This document shows positions 32,712 through 43,843 of a stretch of DNA of 64,000 nt, in pieces. Each line of letters starts with the position of its first letter. Position 1 is the stretch's first letter. Source of the stretch: Euborellia annulipes (lineage: Eukaryota > Arthropoda > Insecta > Dermaptera > Anisolabididae); contig JAKCPI010001635.1 of the NCBI GenBank assembly GCA_023213315.1, positions 113,870-177,869 of the forward strand, read 5' to 3'. The notes beneath the pieces were generated by a model. It was not told the DNA's origin, made no database searches, and saw only the letters and a list, made by a program, of their open reading frames with translations. The translations under genes were made by a program, and so were the position numbers.

Positions 32712-33308
32712 TCACCCAAAGGTGAATCGCTGATTCTTTTGAAACTTGGTGCATTTAAAGAACTCATCTAAAGATTAATTTAGATGAAAAAAGTTTCAGG
32801 GATGGGCATACAGAAATATTTTTTTTTAATTAAAAAGAATTTTGTGAGGAAGATCTGATCGCGTTATACTTTTCAATTTAAATATCAACTTATATCAGAG
32901 AAATAATATACTAATTTTGCAATCGTTAGCACACAATCAGCTCTCTTCACCAAGATATATTAATCTATTTAAATACTCGTGGTTTGCATCGGGTTATTCT
33001 CAAAGCCATCCTAGTCATTTCGATAATCCTGTTGAATTGTGTTTCAACAATGAAAATAACTTATGTTATAAAGACGAATCATGTGATTTTTCTTTTATAA
33101 AATGCAGTTATTGTAAGAATGAGATTTGTTTTAAGCATTTTTTCATTGAATTTCACTATTGTACTGATTTTATAGATTAAGTTAAAAATACTAAAAAAAA
33201 ATATTTCTGTATGCCCACCCCTGAAACTTTTTTCATCTAAATTAATCTTTAGATGAGTTCTTTAAATGCACCAAGTTTAAAAAAATCGGCGATTCACCTT
33301 TGGGGTAA
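32712..33308. mobile_element. DNA transposon remnant with ~115-bp inverted ends
   Basis: The left arm (about 32714-32830) and right arm (about 33200-33306) are inverted copies, sharing ACCCAAAGGTGAATCGC, TTGGTGCATTTAAAGAACTC and GGGCATACAGAAATATTTTT. Between them is a single open frame (32848-33180) encoding a zinc-binding tail. It looks like an internally deleted element that kept its last coding exon. The flanks do not give a clean target duplication. Confidence 0.7.
32848..33180 (+). pseudogene. Transposase-like C-terminal fragment with Cys/His zinc motif
   Basis: An open frame of about 110 codons with no ATG at its start. It contains a Leu-Phe-Lys-Tyr-Ser-Trp-Phe-Ala-Ser-Gly-Tyr segment followed by a Cys-rich tail with the spacing C-x2-C-x4-C-x2-H-x5-H-x-C (residues about 93-110), which could bind zinc. 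Such tails end several DNA-transposon transposases; the exact superfamily is not clear to me. It ends in TAA just before the right inverted arm. With no catalytic region, it is a leftover last exon. A splice acceptor upstream would be needed for expression. Its survival inside a short element suggests either recent deletion of the rest or selection for a DNA-binding tail. Confidence 0.55.
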
Positions 33309-33309
33309 A

Positions 33310-34890
33310 TTTTAAGAGTGCAAAATTTTATTTCAAATTAGACTTTCAAAAGGAAGTTTACTCGAAGTAAGGTTAAGGTGGAGAGTATTTATAAGTTTTA
33401 TTTTTAAAACCTGAACTTTATTCTCAATTTAACATAAATTTCAAAGCTAAACAAGTTCCTTATTTCATATAACACTTAAATATTTAAGAATCTAATTTCG
33501 TGTTATACTGAGGTTATTTGTATTTAATAATTTCTAATGGAAAATTGTAAGTGAAACTTTTTTTTTTACATAAATGCAATTTTAATGTAGATAATTAAAG
33601 TTATGAGCCTATTTGTTGAATTTGGTTGATATTAATATATTCCACTTCTCTATCCCCCATTCATAAGGAAATCCCACACACACACACGCCTATCGTATCT
33701 CATTAGAAGTAATTATTAATTTGTGCGACTGTATATAATACATTTATATTAAATGAACCTTTTTTCCATCTCTTTTAAAATCGTTCCATTCTATGCTAAT
33801 CAAATGTTAAAAAAATACTTCATTCAGTATAGAATTAGCAGATGTCTCTTTATTTTAATAAATTCAAAACAAGCGCAAAAAATTAATAAATTTACATTTT
33901 TTTTTTATATAAATATTTAATTAAATAATCTTAAAATTAAAACATCGTAACAATGGCTATCAAGGTAATTTCCTAAAAAGGAAAAAAAGAGAAGAAAAAA
34001 GGGCATTTTTAATTTAAGACAATCGTAACTAAGTGGATAAGCTACTGGCTTGGAAAAATAAAAGAACGTCTTCGTAGAAAATGTTTGTTCAGAGAGGGAA
34101 AAGACAAAAAGTCCTGAAAATAAAATAAAAAAAATGGTCAAGGGTCAAGCGAAAAGGACGGAGAGGGTGCCAAGGGCCAAGAGGCCATGAAGCCCAAGAG
34201 ATAGATAGAAACAAAGAGCGGTCGAGTGGTCGGCGGCTGAAGACAAGCACAGGTCGTTTCGATGGCAAAAGACGACATCGTCAGGGACATTAACCGGAGG
34301 GTGGATGGAAGCTGGGATTAACCGGGCCAGTGGGGGCGGGGGCGGGGGGTGGAGACCGATGGCCAACAAGTGAAACCAAGAGCGCCATTCGGAACCAACT
34401 ATTTTATGATTATCGTTGGCAAAAAGAGGAAAACAAAAAAAAAAAGAAAAAGAACAATTACGACGCACCTCCCCCTTTTTTTTCTTCCGTTCTTAACTAA
34501 AATGGCGGGATGCATTTAAGAAATGAAAATGGCACGGAATTTAGAATATTAAAAAGAATAGGAAAACACTACGGAAATTAAATAATTAGGTATCCACATA
34601 ATGGAGTTGAAGAAGGAAAAAATAAAAATAATGTCGTCCGGACGCCATCTTGAACATTAAATTCCCCTTCTATAATCAATAATTTAAATTTATATAAAAT
34701 TCAAATTAAATGGTGAGTACATATGTAAATGTCAAACTTTTCCCTCTAAAAGTTTATATTTTTATTTTCATAATACTGTAGACTTTTTTTTTAAATGTAG
34801 TTTTTGTATAAAGAAATGAAAAGACCATCAGCCACGGATAAAATCTAATCAGGAAAATTTTGTAATAATAATGTTTATTGTTAAATTCAG
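33310..34890. other. AT-rich stretch with a GC-rich patch at 34140-34480
   Basis: Most is unique AT-rich sequence with a short CA run at 33677. The patch at 34140-34480 is open on the minus strand for 107 codons, but the peptide is Phe/Ser-rich then Pro/Leu-rich, and no splice pair was convincing. It may be a regulatory or untranslated region. Confidence 0.35.
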
Positions 34891-34900
34891 GGGCGTCATT

Positions 34901-35064
34901 CATGGGCGTAACTATGGAATTTGGCTGAGGGGGGGGTAGCATGGGACCAGCCATCTTCCGGGAAGGCCTCAAAGGGCCCATATTGACTCAATTTTTCTGG
35001 GGGCGGGGAGCCCTCTGGGAGCCTTCTGCCCCCCCCCCCAGGAACCCCCCTAGTTACGCCCATG
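34901..35064. mobile_element. MITE with CATGGGCGTAACTA ends
   Basis: Perfect inverted ends CATGGGCGTAACTA and TAGTTACGCCCATG enclose G-rich and C-rich blocks. The 8-bp flanks gcgtcatt and gcgtattt agree at six positions, so an hAT-like origin is possible. Confidence 0.6.
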
Positions 35065-35083
35065 GCGTATTTTCAACTTTTTT

Positions 35084-35457
35084 CTTCTAAATATTGCTTC
35101 CCAAACTTCTAAAAATTTAAAAATAATTTTATTTTTATAAAGAAAATAACAAAAATGGATCTTTTTCGTTGAATCTTTATTTAATGAAAACAAAAGTGAC
35201 GTTTCGATTCTAGATTGGAATTATCTTCAGACTATGTTATTTTTTTTATGAAAATATTTTGTCCTCTTCTATTCTGACCAACCTGTAAATAGGAGATTTT
35301 TCTCTTTGATTTTTGTTCTTTTAAATTTTAGTAAACTAATAGTTTTTCTCCATTTGAATACTCATCGTCCCCGAATCGCCCCCTGCTTATTTATTGCCGC
35401 CCTGAAAACCCAAATCGCCCACTTTGGGGGCAATCGCCCCCAGGTTGGGAATCACTG
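35084..35457 (+). mobile_element. Right half of the hAT element seen at 25241
   Basis: Aligns with 25608-25944: ataacaaaaatggatctttt, gacgtttcgattctagattg, ctcatcgtccccgaatcgcc, and the terminus AGGTTGGGAATCACTG. The left half is missing or was replaced by the MITE at 34901. It includes a hammerhead-like core at 35195-35236 (CTGAAGA, ATTC/GAAT stem, GAAACGTC on the minus strand). Confidence 0.75.
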
Positions 35458-35459
35458 AT

Positions 35460-36488
35460 ATAGGTAATCAATTTTCATCCCTTTATTTGACAACTTGGAG
35501 GTAGAAATGTGTAAATAATATTTTTTTTTTTTATAAAAATTTATTGAAGCAAATTATGTTTGTTATAATTTAATAAAAAAAATATAAATACGAATGAATT
35601 CGTAAAATAAATAAATAAAAAGAGAAATAGACACCTCAGAGAGATTTTTTTAATTTACTGAAGTCAACGTCTATTTTCACTTTCATTTCATAAATCAATA
35701 CCCACTAATACACACACCCACTAATTTGTTTAGAAAAAAATTTCACTAAAATTCCTTATATAGAATATAATCTACAATGTTAATCCTTTAATAATTAGAT
35801 ATTATTTCATTAAAGTAATTTGAAAACAATTTTGAAGAGTGTTAGAAATCTTGTATACAAGATAGATAATTCATAATTAACGATTTAAAAAAAAAATGTT
35901 AGAGGGCTTATAATAGAGAGCAAATCAAATTAGAATCTAGATCAAATACTGGAGCTAAAAGGAGAAGAGTAAAAAAAAATAATAATATAATAAATAAACA
36001 CGAAACGAGTGAAAAAACACTGATAATATAATAATATAATATGTTTGAGTTGTTAAGAGTCCGGTTGGTTATTAGAAGGTACAGTTAGTAAAGAGAGAGA
36101 GAGAGAGAGAGAGAGTGTGGAAAGGAGAGGAGAGGGGAGAGAGAATGTCGCCCTGAGGAACATCAAAACCCGACACCTGATCATCTCTCCTTCCAAATAA
36201 TAAAATCCAATTCGAGAAAACAAGCCAAGTAATTAACTCTTTTTGTTTTATGAAAGGCGACTTTAATAAAAACTAATTAAATAAATAAAAATTAAAAAAA
36301 TAAAAAAACTTTAAATTACAAATCATCAATTTGTTTTTGTTGTTGTTGTTGTTGTTGTTTTTTTAATGGAATGAAGTTCTTTTTTTATTGCCATCTGACC
36401 AAAGGCCATTAGGCTTAACATCATTACGTTCAAATAATCTCTTAACAAAAAAAATACAAGTCTATATATTTTATATAAATTTTTTGGG
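35460..36488. other. AT-rich stretch with (AG)n and (GTT)n runs
   Basis: A (GA)n run at 36091-36114 is followed by a purine-rich tract, and (GTT)n lies at 36338-36359. No gene-like or repeat-family sequence was recognised. Confidence 0.5.
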
Positions 36489-36840
36489 CTTTCTCTTACC
36501 TAGGCCTATAGGTCATATGCTAAATATATAAAGTATTCAAAAATTCGATGTCGGGATTTTGATGGAAATAGATGTTTTGAGGTTCCCTTAGTCCAAAAAG
36601 TGGGTCTGTCTGTGTTTCTGTGAACAAAATATTTCAAGAAAGAAAAGAACTAGGAATTTTATATTTAATTTTGGTACCCCCCCTGAGACGTAACAGGAAG
36701 TTTTTGAACAAAATCGGCCAATAGTACTTTATTGAAATACTTTTTTTTTTTTCGATTTTCTCAAATTCGTCTCTAAAGATTTTGATTAAATATTAAATTC
36801 ATAAATCATTTGTTTTTTTTTAGATATTCTTTAAAATGTA

Positions 36841-37100
36841 CACCATCTATTGCAATAGTATGAGATGAGACTAAAGCCCGGTAGTTAGGCAGCCCATAGG
36901 GACACAAGAACACTAAAGCTTTCTTATCTGTGTGAGAAATATCTTTTTCAAAGCACACAATAGGTCGAACGACCCTTTTTAACAAAAAAAAAGGCTTTGA
37001 AAAAGGTATTTCTCACACAGACAAGAAAGCTTTAGAGTGCATGTGTCATTTGGGTTGCATAACTACCGGGCTTTAGTCTCAATACTATTGCAATAGATGG
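36841..37100. mobile_element. TA-flanked MITE nested in family A
   Basis: The ends CCATCTATTGCAATAGTA and its complement are mirrored, with a longer inverted region through TGAGACTAAAGCCCGGTAGT and GAAAGCTTT...TTTGAAAAAG. TA lies on both sides (36839-36840 and 37101-37102), and the host word AAAATGTATATTCTCATT is rejoined on removal. Tc1/mariner-type from the target. Confidence 0.75.
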
Positions 37101-37196
37101 TATATTCCCATTTTGCCCTTGAAATCCCAGGAAGCACTTTATTCTTGAACTCCATAGAAAAGGAGAAATGGTTGCCTTGGTAACAAAATATAAATG

Positions 37197-37434
37197 AATT
37201 AATCGATTTTAATCTGGAAGTTTACTCGTAGATCCTGTAGGTCTTATTCAGGAGTATCAAAACAAATGATTGTTTTAAATTTTATAATTTAATGCAAAAA
37301 TGAACTCCGAAACTGTTAATTACTGTACAGAATTCAGTCTTAGCAATAAATTTTAGAATTTAAAACAATCATTTGTTTTGATACACCTGAATAAGACCTG
37401 CAGGATCAAAATACAAATCCAGTTCTCTTTTAAT
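37197..37434. mobile_element. Palindromic element, 238 bp, 12-bp TSD
   Basis: Arms of about 57 bp (37231-37287 and 37349-37407) share GATCCTGTAGGTCTTATTCA and its complement. The host word aaaatataaatg is duplicated exactly at 37185-37196 and 37435-37446. A 34-nt unpaired tail precedes the left arm. The loop holds CCGAAACTGT but no clear CTGATGA box. The layout resembles the ribozyme-bearing palindromes at 26238 and 39289. Confidence 0.6.
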
Positions 37435-37850
37435 AAAATATAAATGTTTTTCTAAGTTTATAAATTTTAGATCTTGAATTCTACTGTAACCTACTGTAGG
37501 AAAACTGAAACTAAATGTGACACAAGCACAGGAACACAACTTTTCATTACCAAATAAAAGAGAAAGTTGCGTGTGGAGACTAGTCACACCAGATGTTTTG
37601 GTTAAAAATGTAAAATTTGTAATTACTTTTAACATAAATAAAAACTCTCTTTCATAGTGTAAAATCTTTCTAGATGGGGTATTAGACCCTCATTTGTAAA
37701 GGGAATGTCATAATTAGAAAAGAGAACATAAATAACCTTTGAAAAGGAATATTCCTTAACGTCCCTTCATAGTTGCTTTTGATAAAAACACGCTAGCCTA
37801 GTCAGAATTTCTTCTTGGAGGGGTGGGAGAAATAGCTTGAGGAACATATA

Positions 37851-38106
37851 TGGACCCTGTTATGCAATGGTTGTGTCAAAGACCAAAAAATTAAAAATTG
37901 AGTTAAGCACGGAATATTGTTTCAAATGTCTTTAATTAATATTATTTTTTATGAAATATGTCCTAAAAAAATTTATATTTAATGTTACTTGCACAATTGA
38001 CAAAAAAAAATTATATATAATCCAATGTAAATCAAAAAACTTTAATGTTGATTTTCTCAAAACTCGATGTTTGGTCTTTGACACACCATTGCATAACGAG
38101 GGTCCA
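37851..38106. mobile_element. Family D TA element, uninterrupted copy
   Basis: The ends TGGACCCTGTTATGCAATGG and GCATAACGAGGGTCCA are flanked by TA, and the inner GTGTCAAAGACC is mirrored as GGTCTTTGACAC. It is the intact reference for the split copy at 25079-26685. Confidence 0.85.
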
Positions 38107-39273
38107 TATATCCCTTACCATCATAATTTTTTTAAACGCAAATAGATAAAAATTTTTAACATTAGAATTATAAGCTCTAAGAGAGGAGAGTTTCGGCCTC
38201 CTTCTATTTTATTGTAAAATTTTTTAGATTTTTTTGAATTTCTTAATTTGCCTCATAATAAATAAATAACTTGCTTTCATATTTTAAAAGAATTTTGTTT
38301 ATATAAAGAAGAAAAATTCAGCGAGAGAGAAAAAAAAGAATATCTTGGAACAAACAAGTTTTCAACGCTCTCTTATAATTTTAAGTCTCAACTAAACTTT
38401 TTTTCTCTTTCTCGCTCACTCTCTTATAAATATATAGGGAATAATATAGGGAAGTTTTTGTCCTTCTCGCACCCACTCGGGAACATTATATGGCGCTCAT
38501 TGTTCTCGACGTTGTCTTGTTTTAAAATTCTCCTTTTTTTTTTTGGAAGGGCTAGAGGAGGAGGGTCCGTAATAGCCCTGCTTCCAAACAAAACAAATAA
38601 AACAGCCGACGATCCAGCGTCGTCGTAAACCCGGGGGCAAATTAATAGCAAAAGAGAAAACCCGAGGGACTTGAAACGCGGGGAGGATGGTTGGCTGCCC
38701 AATCGAATGACCACTTCGAAAAATCACCCCCCCCCCCCTTTCTTTCGACTTTAAATCAAAAGGGAAAACTCCCTTTCGATGCTTTTTTTTCTATAATCAT
38801 TCTAAGATGAAGATTAAAAGTCCTATAGGGGAAAGGGACGTTTTTGAGAGCCACGCCAGTTTATTAATTATCCAATCGGAAGATATATTAAATCATAAAA
38901 ATAAATTATCATCAATATTGTTTAAGCTTAAGAGTTTTGAGACAACCAAATTTCATTTTTTTTAGCAAATTTTGCGATTATAATTCCGACATCTAAGTAA
39001 GCATTTTGGTTGCCTAAGCTCAAGGCTCAAATCTCGCACTGGCGGTTGATAGCCGGCTCAGACAGCTAGTCAGTTCCCGATCCAACAAAATTGGTTCGCC
39101 AACAGACTCAGGAACGTGACGTAGCTCCGTTCAACTAAGTAACGGCGGCAGTGTGTGCACCTCCATAGTAATACACAGGCTGGGTTCGCCACCGTCAACT
39201 CAAGTCAAGTCAGGTCCCGGTGTGATCGTGCCTTAATAGAAGGCTCACCGATTTTCTTAATTTTCAAGATTTT
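38107..39273. other. Stretch with GC-rich patches, no clear gene
   Basis: GC-richer patches lie at 38470-38730 and 39040-39240. The first has overlapping minus-strand frames without recognisable peptide. The second includes cgccaccgtcaactcaagtc and ggttcgccaacagactcagg, which look partly inverted, so a decayed MITE is possible. Confidence 0.35.
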
Positions 39274-39288
39274 ATTAAAATAATTTTT

Positions 39289-39582
39289 ATTGAAAAATGG
39301 CGTAGTCCTGATTATTATAATTCGATTGTTTTAAAAAGGGAGGTATTTTAAGGACAAAGAAACCTTGTTGAAATTGGTTTTATAAAATCACAAAATGTGA
39401 AATAAGAAGAATTATATTATATATATTTTTTAGTGCTCTGAAGATGGTATTGGCCGAAAGGTAATAAATTTATGCCTCAGCACAAAAACGAACTCTTCTT
39501 ATTTCACATTTTGTGATTTTATAAAACCAATTTCAACAAGGTTTCTTTGTTCTTAAAATACCTCCCTTTTTAAAACAATCGA
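39289..39582. mobile_element. Penelope-like palindromic element, 15-bp TSD, hammerhead-like loop
   Basis: Arms of about 91 bp (39321-39411 and 39493-39582) pair nearly perfectly (ttcgattgttttaaaaaggg and complement). A 32-nt unpaired tail (39289-39320) precedes the left arm. The duplication attaaaataattttt is exact at 39274-39288 and 39583-39597. The loop contains CTGAAGATGG...GGCCGAAAGG. The tail resembles the inverted tail of 26238-26612 (ATGGC and GATTATTAT-type words in both). Confidence 0.65.
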
Positions 39583-39620
39583 ATTAAAATAATTTTTGGA
39601 AGGAGAGCAGCCACATGACT

Positions 39621-39920
39621 AATATGAGATACAGCCGAGAGAACCTAAAAAGCCTTGGTTCGACAGTGTTAGGATGTTTAAAAGACTGACTACCACCATC
39701 ACAAGATTGAGATTAGGACACAATCCAACACCATCAAACTTGTATCGGATTGGAGTGAAGAGATTCTCCCTATTGTGAATGTGATCATGAAACAGTGGGC
39801 GATATCAATCATGTCTTTCTTAATTGTATACTTCATAAACAGATTTTAGAAGATTTTTATTTTAATAGTAACAATAGTTTCCCTACAACAGCAAGTCAAC
39901 AGAATCCACTGGAATTATAG
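39621..39920 (+). pseudogene. Non-LTR retrotransposon ORF2 C-terminal relic
   Basis: Two frames joined by a frameshift near 39768 encode first a basic helical segment (Trp-Phe-Asp-Ser-Val, then Thr-Arg-Leu-Arg-Leu-Gly-His-Asn) and then a Cys-x-Cys...His...Cys zinc-knuckle-like part (Tyr-Cys-Glu-Cys-Asp-His, then Asn-His-Val-Phe-Leu-Asn-Cys). This order is typical of the end of reverse transcriptases of non-LTR elements with an apurinic-type endonuclease. The coding ends with TAG at 39918-39920, and a 3' tail with (AAT)n follows at 40019-40036. The 5' side is cut, as usual for LINE copies, and abuts the palindrome 39289-39582. The frameshift shows it is dead. Confidence 0.65.
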
Positions 39921-40036
39921 TCCAGCATATATTAAGGATTTGTAATAAATTGTAGTTTTTTTTTTTTTTTTATTTCTTGCTAGCAAATGGTGCGAACGCT
40001 CGTGGCCATTGCTCCAAAATAATAATAATAATAACA
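39921..40036 (+). mobile_element. 3' end of the LINE relic with (AAT)n tail
   Basis: A T run, then ggtgcgaacgctcgtggcca and attgctccaaaataataata. A short tandem trinucleotide at the 3' end is common in some non-LTR clades. Confidence 0.5.
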
Positions 40037-41536
40037 TTTTATTGTAGTCTTAAAGACATTTTTTTTATAAAATTGCATTATTCATCTCCAGGGGCAAATT
40101 TATTTTATCTTAATGGATAATTAAGAGAGATAGACATATCGAACTCCCAGCCTTTAATTTATTCTAAACAAATAATAATAATACATGGAGTTTTATTTGG
40201 ATCTTTATATAGGATACAACATTTTCAACAATTTGTTTTAGTTATATACTTTTTCTTTTGTCCCGATTTCGAACTTGGTTTGGTTCCTTGATGATTTATG
40301 GATGACATTTTTTGACATTTTTGAAAAACGCTTGTATTCGAAAGCTAAAATAAAATTTAAATTGAGTGCTTAGATTATTATTTTTTTTTTACAAAAGTAT
40401 AAAAATATGTGTAAATTTATAATATCATAAAGTGTAATCAAGGAAAGATTTGACAAATCATTCAAAATATTATTATAGGTTTACTAAATAATTAATCGGA
40501 TTAAAATTACGATTATAGAAGTATAAGAATCAATAAATAAAGAAACCAGGATGATTGTTAAATTAAGTTATTTGCTATAAAAATAATAAATCAGAAAATT
40601 CGAATTATAATTTCGGTCTTAATTTCCAATTAGCTCTAAACTGTTGTTTATGAATAAGTTACCAGTGATTTTATTTAAATTTTGAACTAGAATTAATCAA
40701 AGACATAAATTAGGATTAGATAAGGAGATTATTCAAGAGAGAAAATTAAGTCATTATATTCTAAAATGTCTTAAAAAGAAATTATGGACATATTATTAAA
40801 TTATACTTTATGATTAAATCTGCATTTTAGTCGACTTTCTCTTAAAAGAAAAAAAAAATATGATGGTTAAAAAAAAGAAAACTAGAGGGAAGGAAGATCA
40901 AGGATGACTTAATTTAGACGAAGTTTTAAGGATTTTTCTTTATAAAGATTTTTAAACGAGAGCGAAGGAAATCGTAGAGTTCGACACACAACACTGGATG
41001 ATGGATCGTGTAAACAAAGTAGGGTCGACATGTAAACATCTTCAGTACAAGAAACGGGGCATGTCGCCTGGTATTTACTTGATTTTGAAGGTCAGAGAAA
41101 AAAAAATTTCGAATAAGCCTAGAGCATTTGAGGTGAGCATCCATCAAATTTAGAATGAACATAAATATATTCATTCTTTAAGCTCCTTTATTAAAAAAAA
41201 AATAATAATAATAATAAAGGTGTGGTCAGCATTCGAGCTTCTTGAACAGTGAGTGATGTCAGATACATTTTAGTTGATAAATAAATAAATAAAATCCTCT
41301 TTAGGGAACAATTATCAAGGAGTCAGTTTGTTATTTATGTTGTGGAATTGGAGGTTAAGACGCAACTCGCATTCTAATGACATCTCCCAAAAGTAGAACC
41401 ATTTATAAAAATAATTTGCTTGGCCAACTCCTCTCCGATGGGGCACGAGCATAAAATAATAATACAAATTCCCAATGCACTAGTATTTAAAGAAAAATAT
41501 TTTTTTTTACCTATAAGTACCCTATAAAGTTTTTAC
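40037..41536. other. AT-rich stretch with no clear gene
   Basis: Includes an (AAT)n run at 41201-41217 and a minus-strand frame at 40926-41174 of ordinary random composition. No family seen elsewhere matches. Confidence 0.45.
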
Positions 41537-42052
41537 TTTCTCTTATCCTATATATGAAATATTAAAGAGAAAGTATTGCGATTATGTCAAAAATTCGATT
41601 TTGATGGACATGTTTTGAGGTCCAAAAATTGATCTGTCTGTCTGTATGTAACGATTTTATTCATAAAGGAATTGAGCTACTGGATTGAAATTTTATATTT
41701 AAGCTAAGTACCCTCCCGGTCACTCAAAATAAGCTTTTGAACAAAATCGGCCAAAAAGTACTAGTATTTTACTGATGTACTTTTTCAGTATTTTTCGATT
41801 TTCTCAAAATTCGCTGCAACGATTTTGATTAAAATTCAATTATTTTTTAGATGCTCTTTAAAATGTATATTCTCATTTTACCCTTGAAATCTTATGAAGC
41901 ACACTTTACTCTTATAACATAAGAGAAATGGTTGCCATGGTCTCTTAAAAACCAATATGGACCGTTTATTTTGAAAGTGGTGTAAGTCCATTTTCTATTG
42001 TTTCGAGAAAATGAAAGGTTAACATATCTGTTTATTAAAAAAAAATCTAATT

Positions 42053-42456
42053 AAATAAAACTGCCTGGACCCCCAATTGATATATTAAACATACTGAGTA
42101 TCGTTAAAAGTCTTAAATGGCCTCAGTTGCCGAAAAGAGTGGGTAGTGAGCTAACTCGCGCCGGGGCATAATCCTTTTTAGCGCCCCCCCATTCGAAAAC
42201 CGTATAATATAATATGTAAAATATACTCGCAAAATAATAAATAAATAAAGTAAAATAAATAAAGTCATCGGATCAAGCTAGACTAAATTTGAGAAAAAAT
42301 TATCCAGTAATTTTTTGTTTTCGGACCATTTGGCGCTCCTTTTTGAGTAGCGCCGGGACATGATGACCCCCCCTTGCTCCCCCCTCGCTACGCCACTGCT
42401 GAAAAGACTGTGTGAATGTGAGTGTGGATGAGAAAAAAGTGTGAATGTTTAAAAAA
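42053..42456 (+). mobile_element. 5'-truncated SINE split by a hAT-like element
   Basis: Starts at ACTGCCTGGACCCCCAATTG, the middle of the GCCCTCGGGG SINE, so the tRNA head is missing. It continues to GCCGAAAAG and, after the insert, resumes with GAAAAGACTGTGTGAATGTG and an A tail. Confidence 0.75.
42138..42398. mobile_element. hAT-like MITE inside the SINE
   Basis: The ends are AGTGGGTAGTGAGC and the inverse of CAGTGGCGTAGCGAGG. The flanks ccgaaaag (42130-42137) and ctgaaaag (42399-42406) match at seven of eight positions. It is the third nested level at this locus (A, F, SINE, hAT). Confidence 0.65.
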
Positions 42457-43687
42457 AAAAAAAATTTATTTACCGACCAATTTTCAATTGTACAAAACAT
42501 GGGAATTTTTTAAGAAACTTACCACTAGCTAGTTTTATACATAGAAAATTTACATTAATTTAATCATAAATTTTGTGATATCTCATTTTTTAAAAAACAC
42601 CACTTTCAAAATAAACGGTCCATATATGAAATATAAATATAAATGTTTAATTAAAATCCATAAACCAACTATTTTTTACATGCTCTTTAAAAAGTGAATC
42701 AATAAAATTTGTCTTGAAAATTGTTTGAAGTACACTTTACTGATGTATTTTTACTTATGAAATGCAAGTGGTCAAGTTTGGAACTAAGGTGCTATGGGAA
42801 ACTAAATATATCTCCGCACAAAATGGTGTGACAAGGACTAAAGGGTAAGAGAAAGTTGTGTGCTGTGCTACCAATCACCCCAGATCTTTTATATCTACCT
42901 TCTTTCAGTTATTCTGGTCCAGAAATTTTTATAATGACGAAATGATTTTATTTGTAAATTGAATTAATAAAATTTTTATTAAATAATTAAAAGGTAACAA
43001 ACATTTATGATATGATTATAGAAAATTTAAAAAAAAACTGGAATTTTGTTGTATGAATAAATCAGTTAAACAGGTTATCTATCCTCGAGAGTAAAATTAA
43101 TATAATTATTGTTACTATTTGGAAAAGTCCTTAATGATTTCTAAATTTTTTGGTGGCAGGTGTTTGATTTGACGCATTAATAAAATAAAATTACGAATAG
43201 AAATCACTAGTAAAAAATCTGTTTATTAACAAAATAGATAAAATGAATTTTTTTTTTTTTGGCAAAAGCTAATTTTGATTTATATATAGAACAGTCAGAT
43301 GTAATAAAACATTTTATTTTATTTGGTATTATAGTAATAATAAGCTTATTATTTTATAGTTTTGGACAACGGTTTTCAACTTTTTACCCGTTAACAGAAC
43401 CAACCAATTTGTTGAATATTGTGAAAAATGTTGCTGAGCTTCATCTAATTTAATTTGTTAGTTAAAAATCTAAGTAGGTCTCTATTATTTAAATAATATA
43501 ATTGCACGGATTGAAGTATTGTCCGAGTCTGGTTGACACATGTTTAGATTTCATTGAGTAAAGAAACTCCTAAATTACCCAAAAGGAGCCTTGAACAAAC
43601 AATTATTAGGCAACCTGCTCTACAGGCAAACAACTCTGGTCATTTTCTTTGAAATTTAGACGTTTTTTTTTCTCGTTTAACATTTTT

Positions 43688-43799
43688 ACTTTCTCGTATA
43701 GAGAAAGTTATGTAATCGTAAAAAAATTCGACTTCGAGATTTTGATGTTTCTCCACGTTTTAGACCTCCCTGAGTCCAAAAAAACCATTTTTGGCATTA

Positions 43800-43843
<44 letters not shown>

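Larger units (their letters stand above)
36489..37598 (-). mobile_element. Family A element with two nested insertions
   Basis: Minus strand: the left hairpin (ATCTGGTGTGACTAGTCTCC) near 37598, and the right end near 36489 (CTTTCTCTTACC on the plus strand). It is interrupted by a TA-flanked MITE at 36841-37100 and a palindromic element at 37197-37434. When both are removed the blocks join as in other copies. Confidence 0.8.
41958..42622. mobile_element. Family F TA element with nested SINE
   Basis: The ends TGGACCGTTTATTTTGAAAG and CTTTCAAAATAAACGGTCCA are perfect mirrors flanked by TA. The other copy is at 44664-44905. A 5'-truncated SINE (42053-42456) is inside, itself split by a hAT-like element. 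The termini resemble family D (TGGACC), so D and F may be related. Confidence 0.8.
41537..42882 (-). mobile_element. Family A element (subtype of 4575) interrupted by family F
   Basis: The right end (ACTTTCTCTTATCCTATATA) is at 41537, and the left hairpin with AACTTTCTCTTACC...GTGCTACCAATCACCCCAGA lies at about 42840-42882. The tttcccatagcaccttagtt block shared with the 4575 copy is present near 42780. Family F (41958-42622) sits in the middle. Confidence 0.7.

Noticed and set aside
34145..34468. 107-codon minus-strand frame
   Set aside because: The peptide begins with Phe/Ser runs from an A-rich tract and continues as Pro/Leu-rich; no supporting splice or promoter signals were seen.
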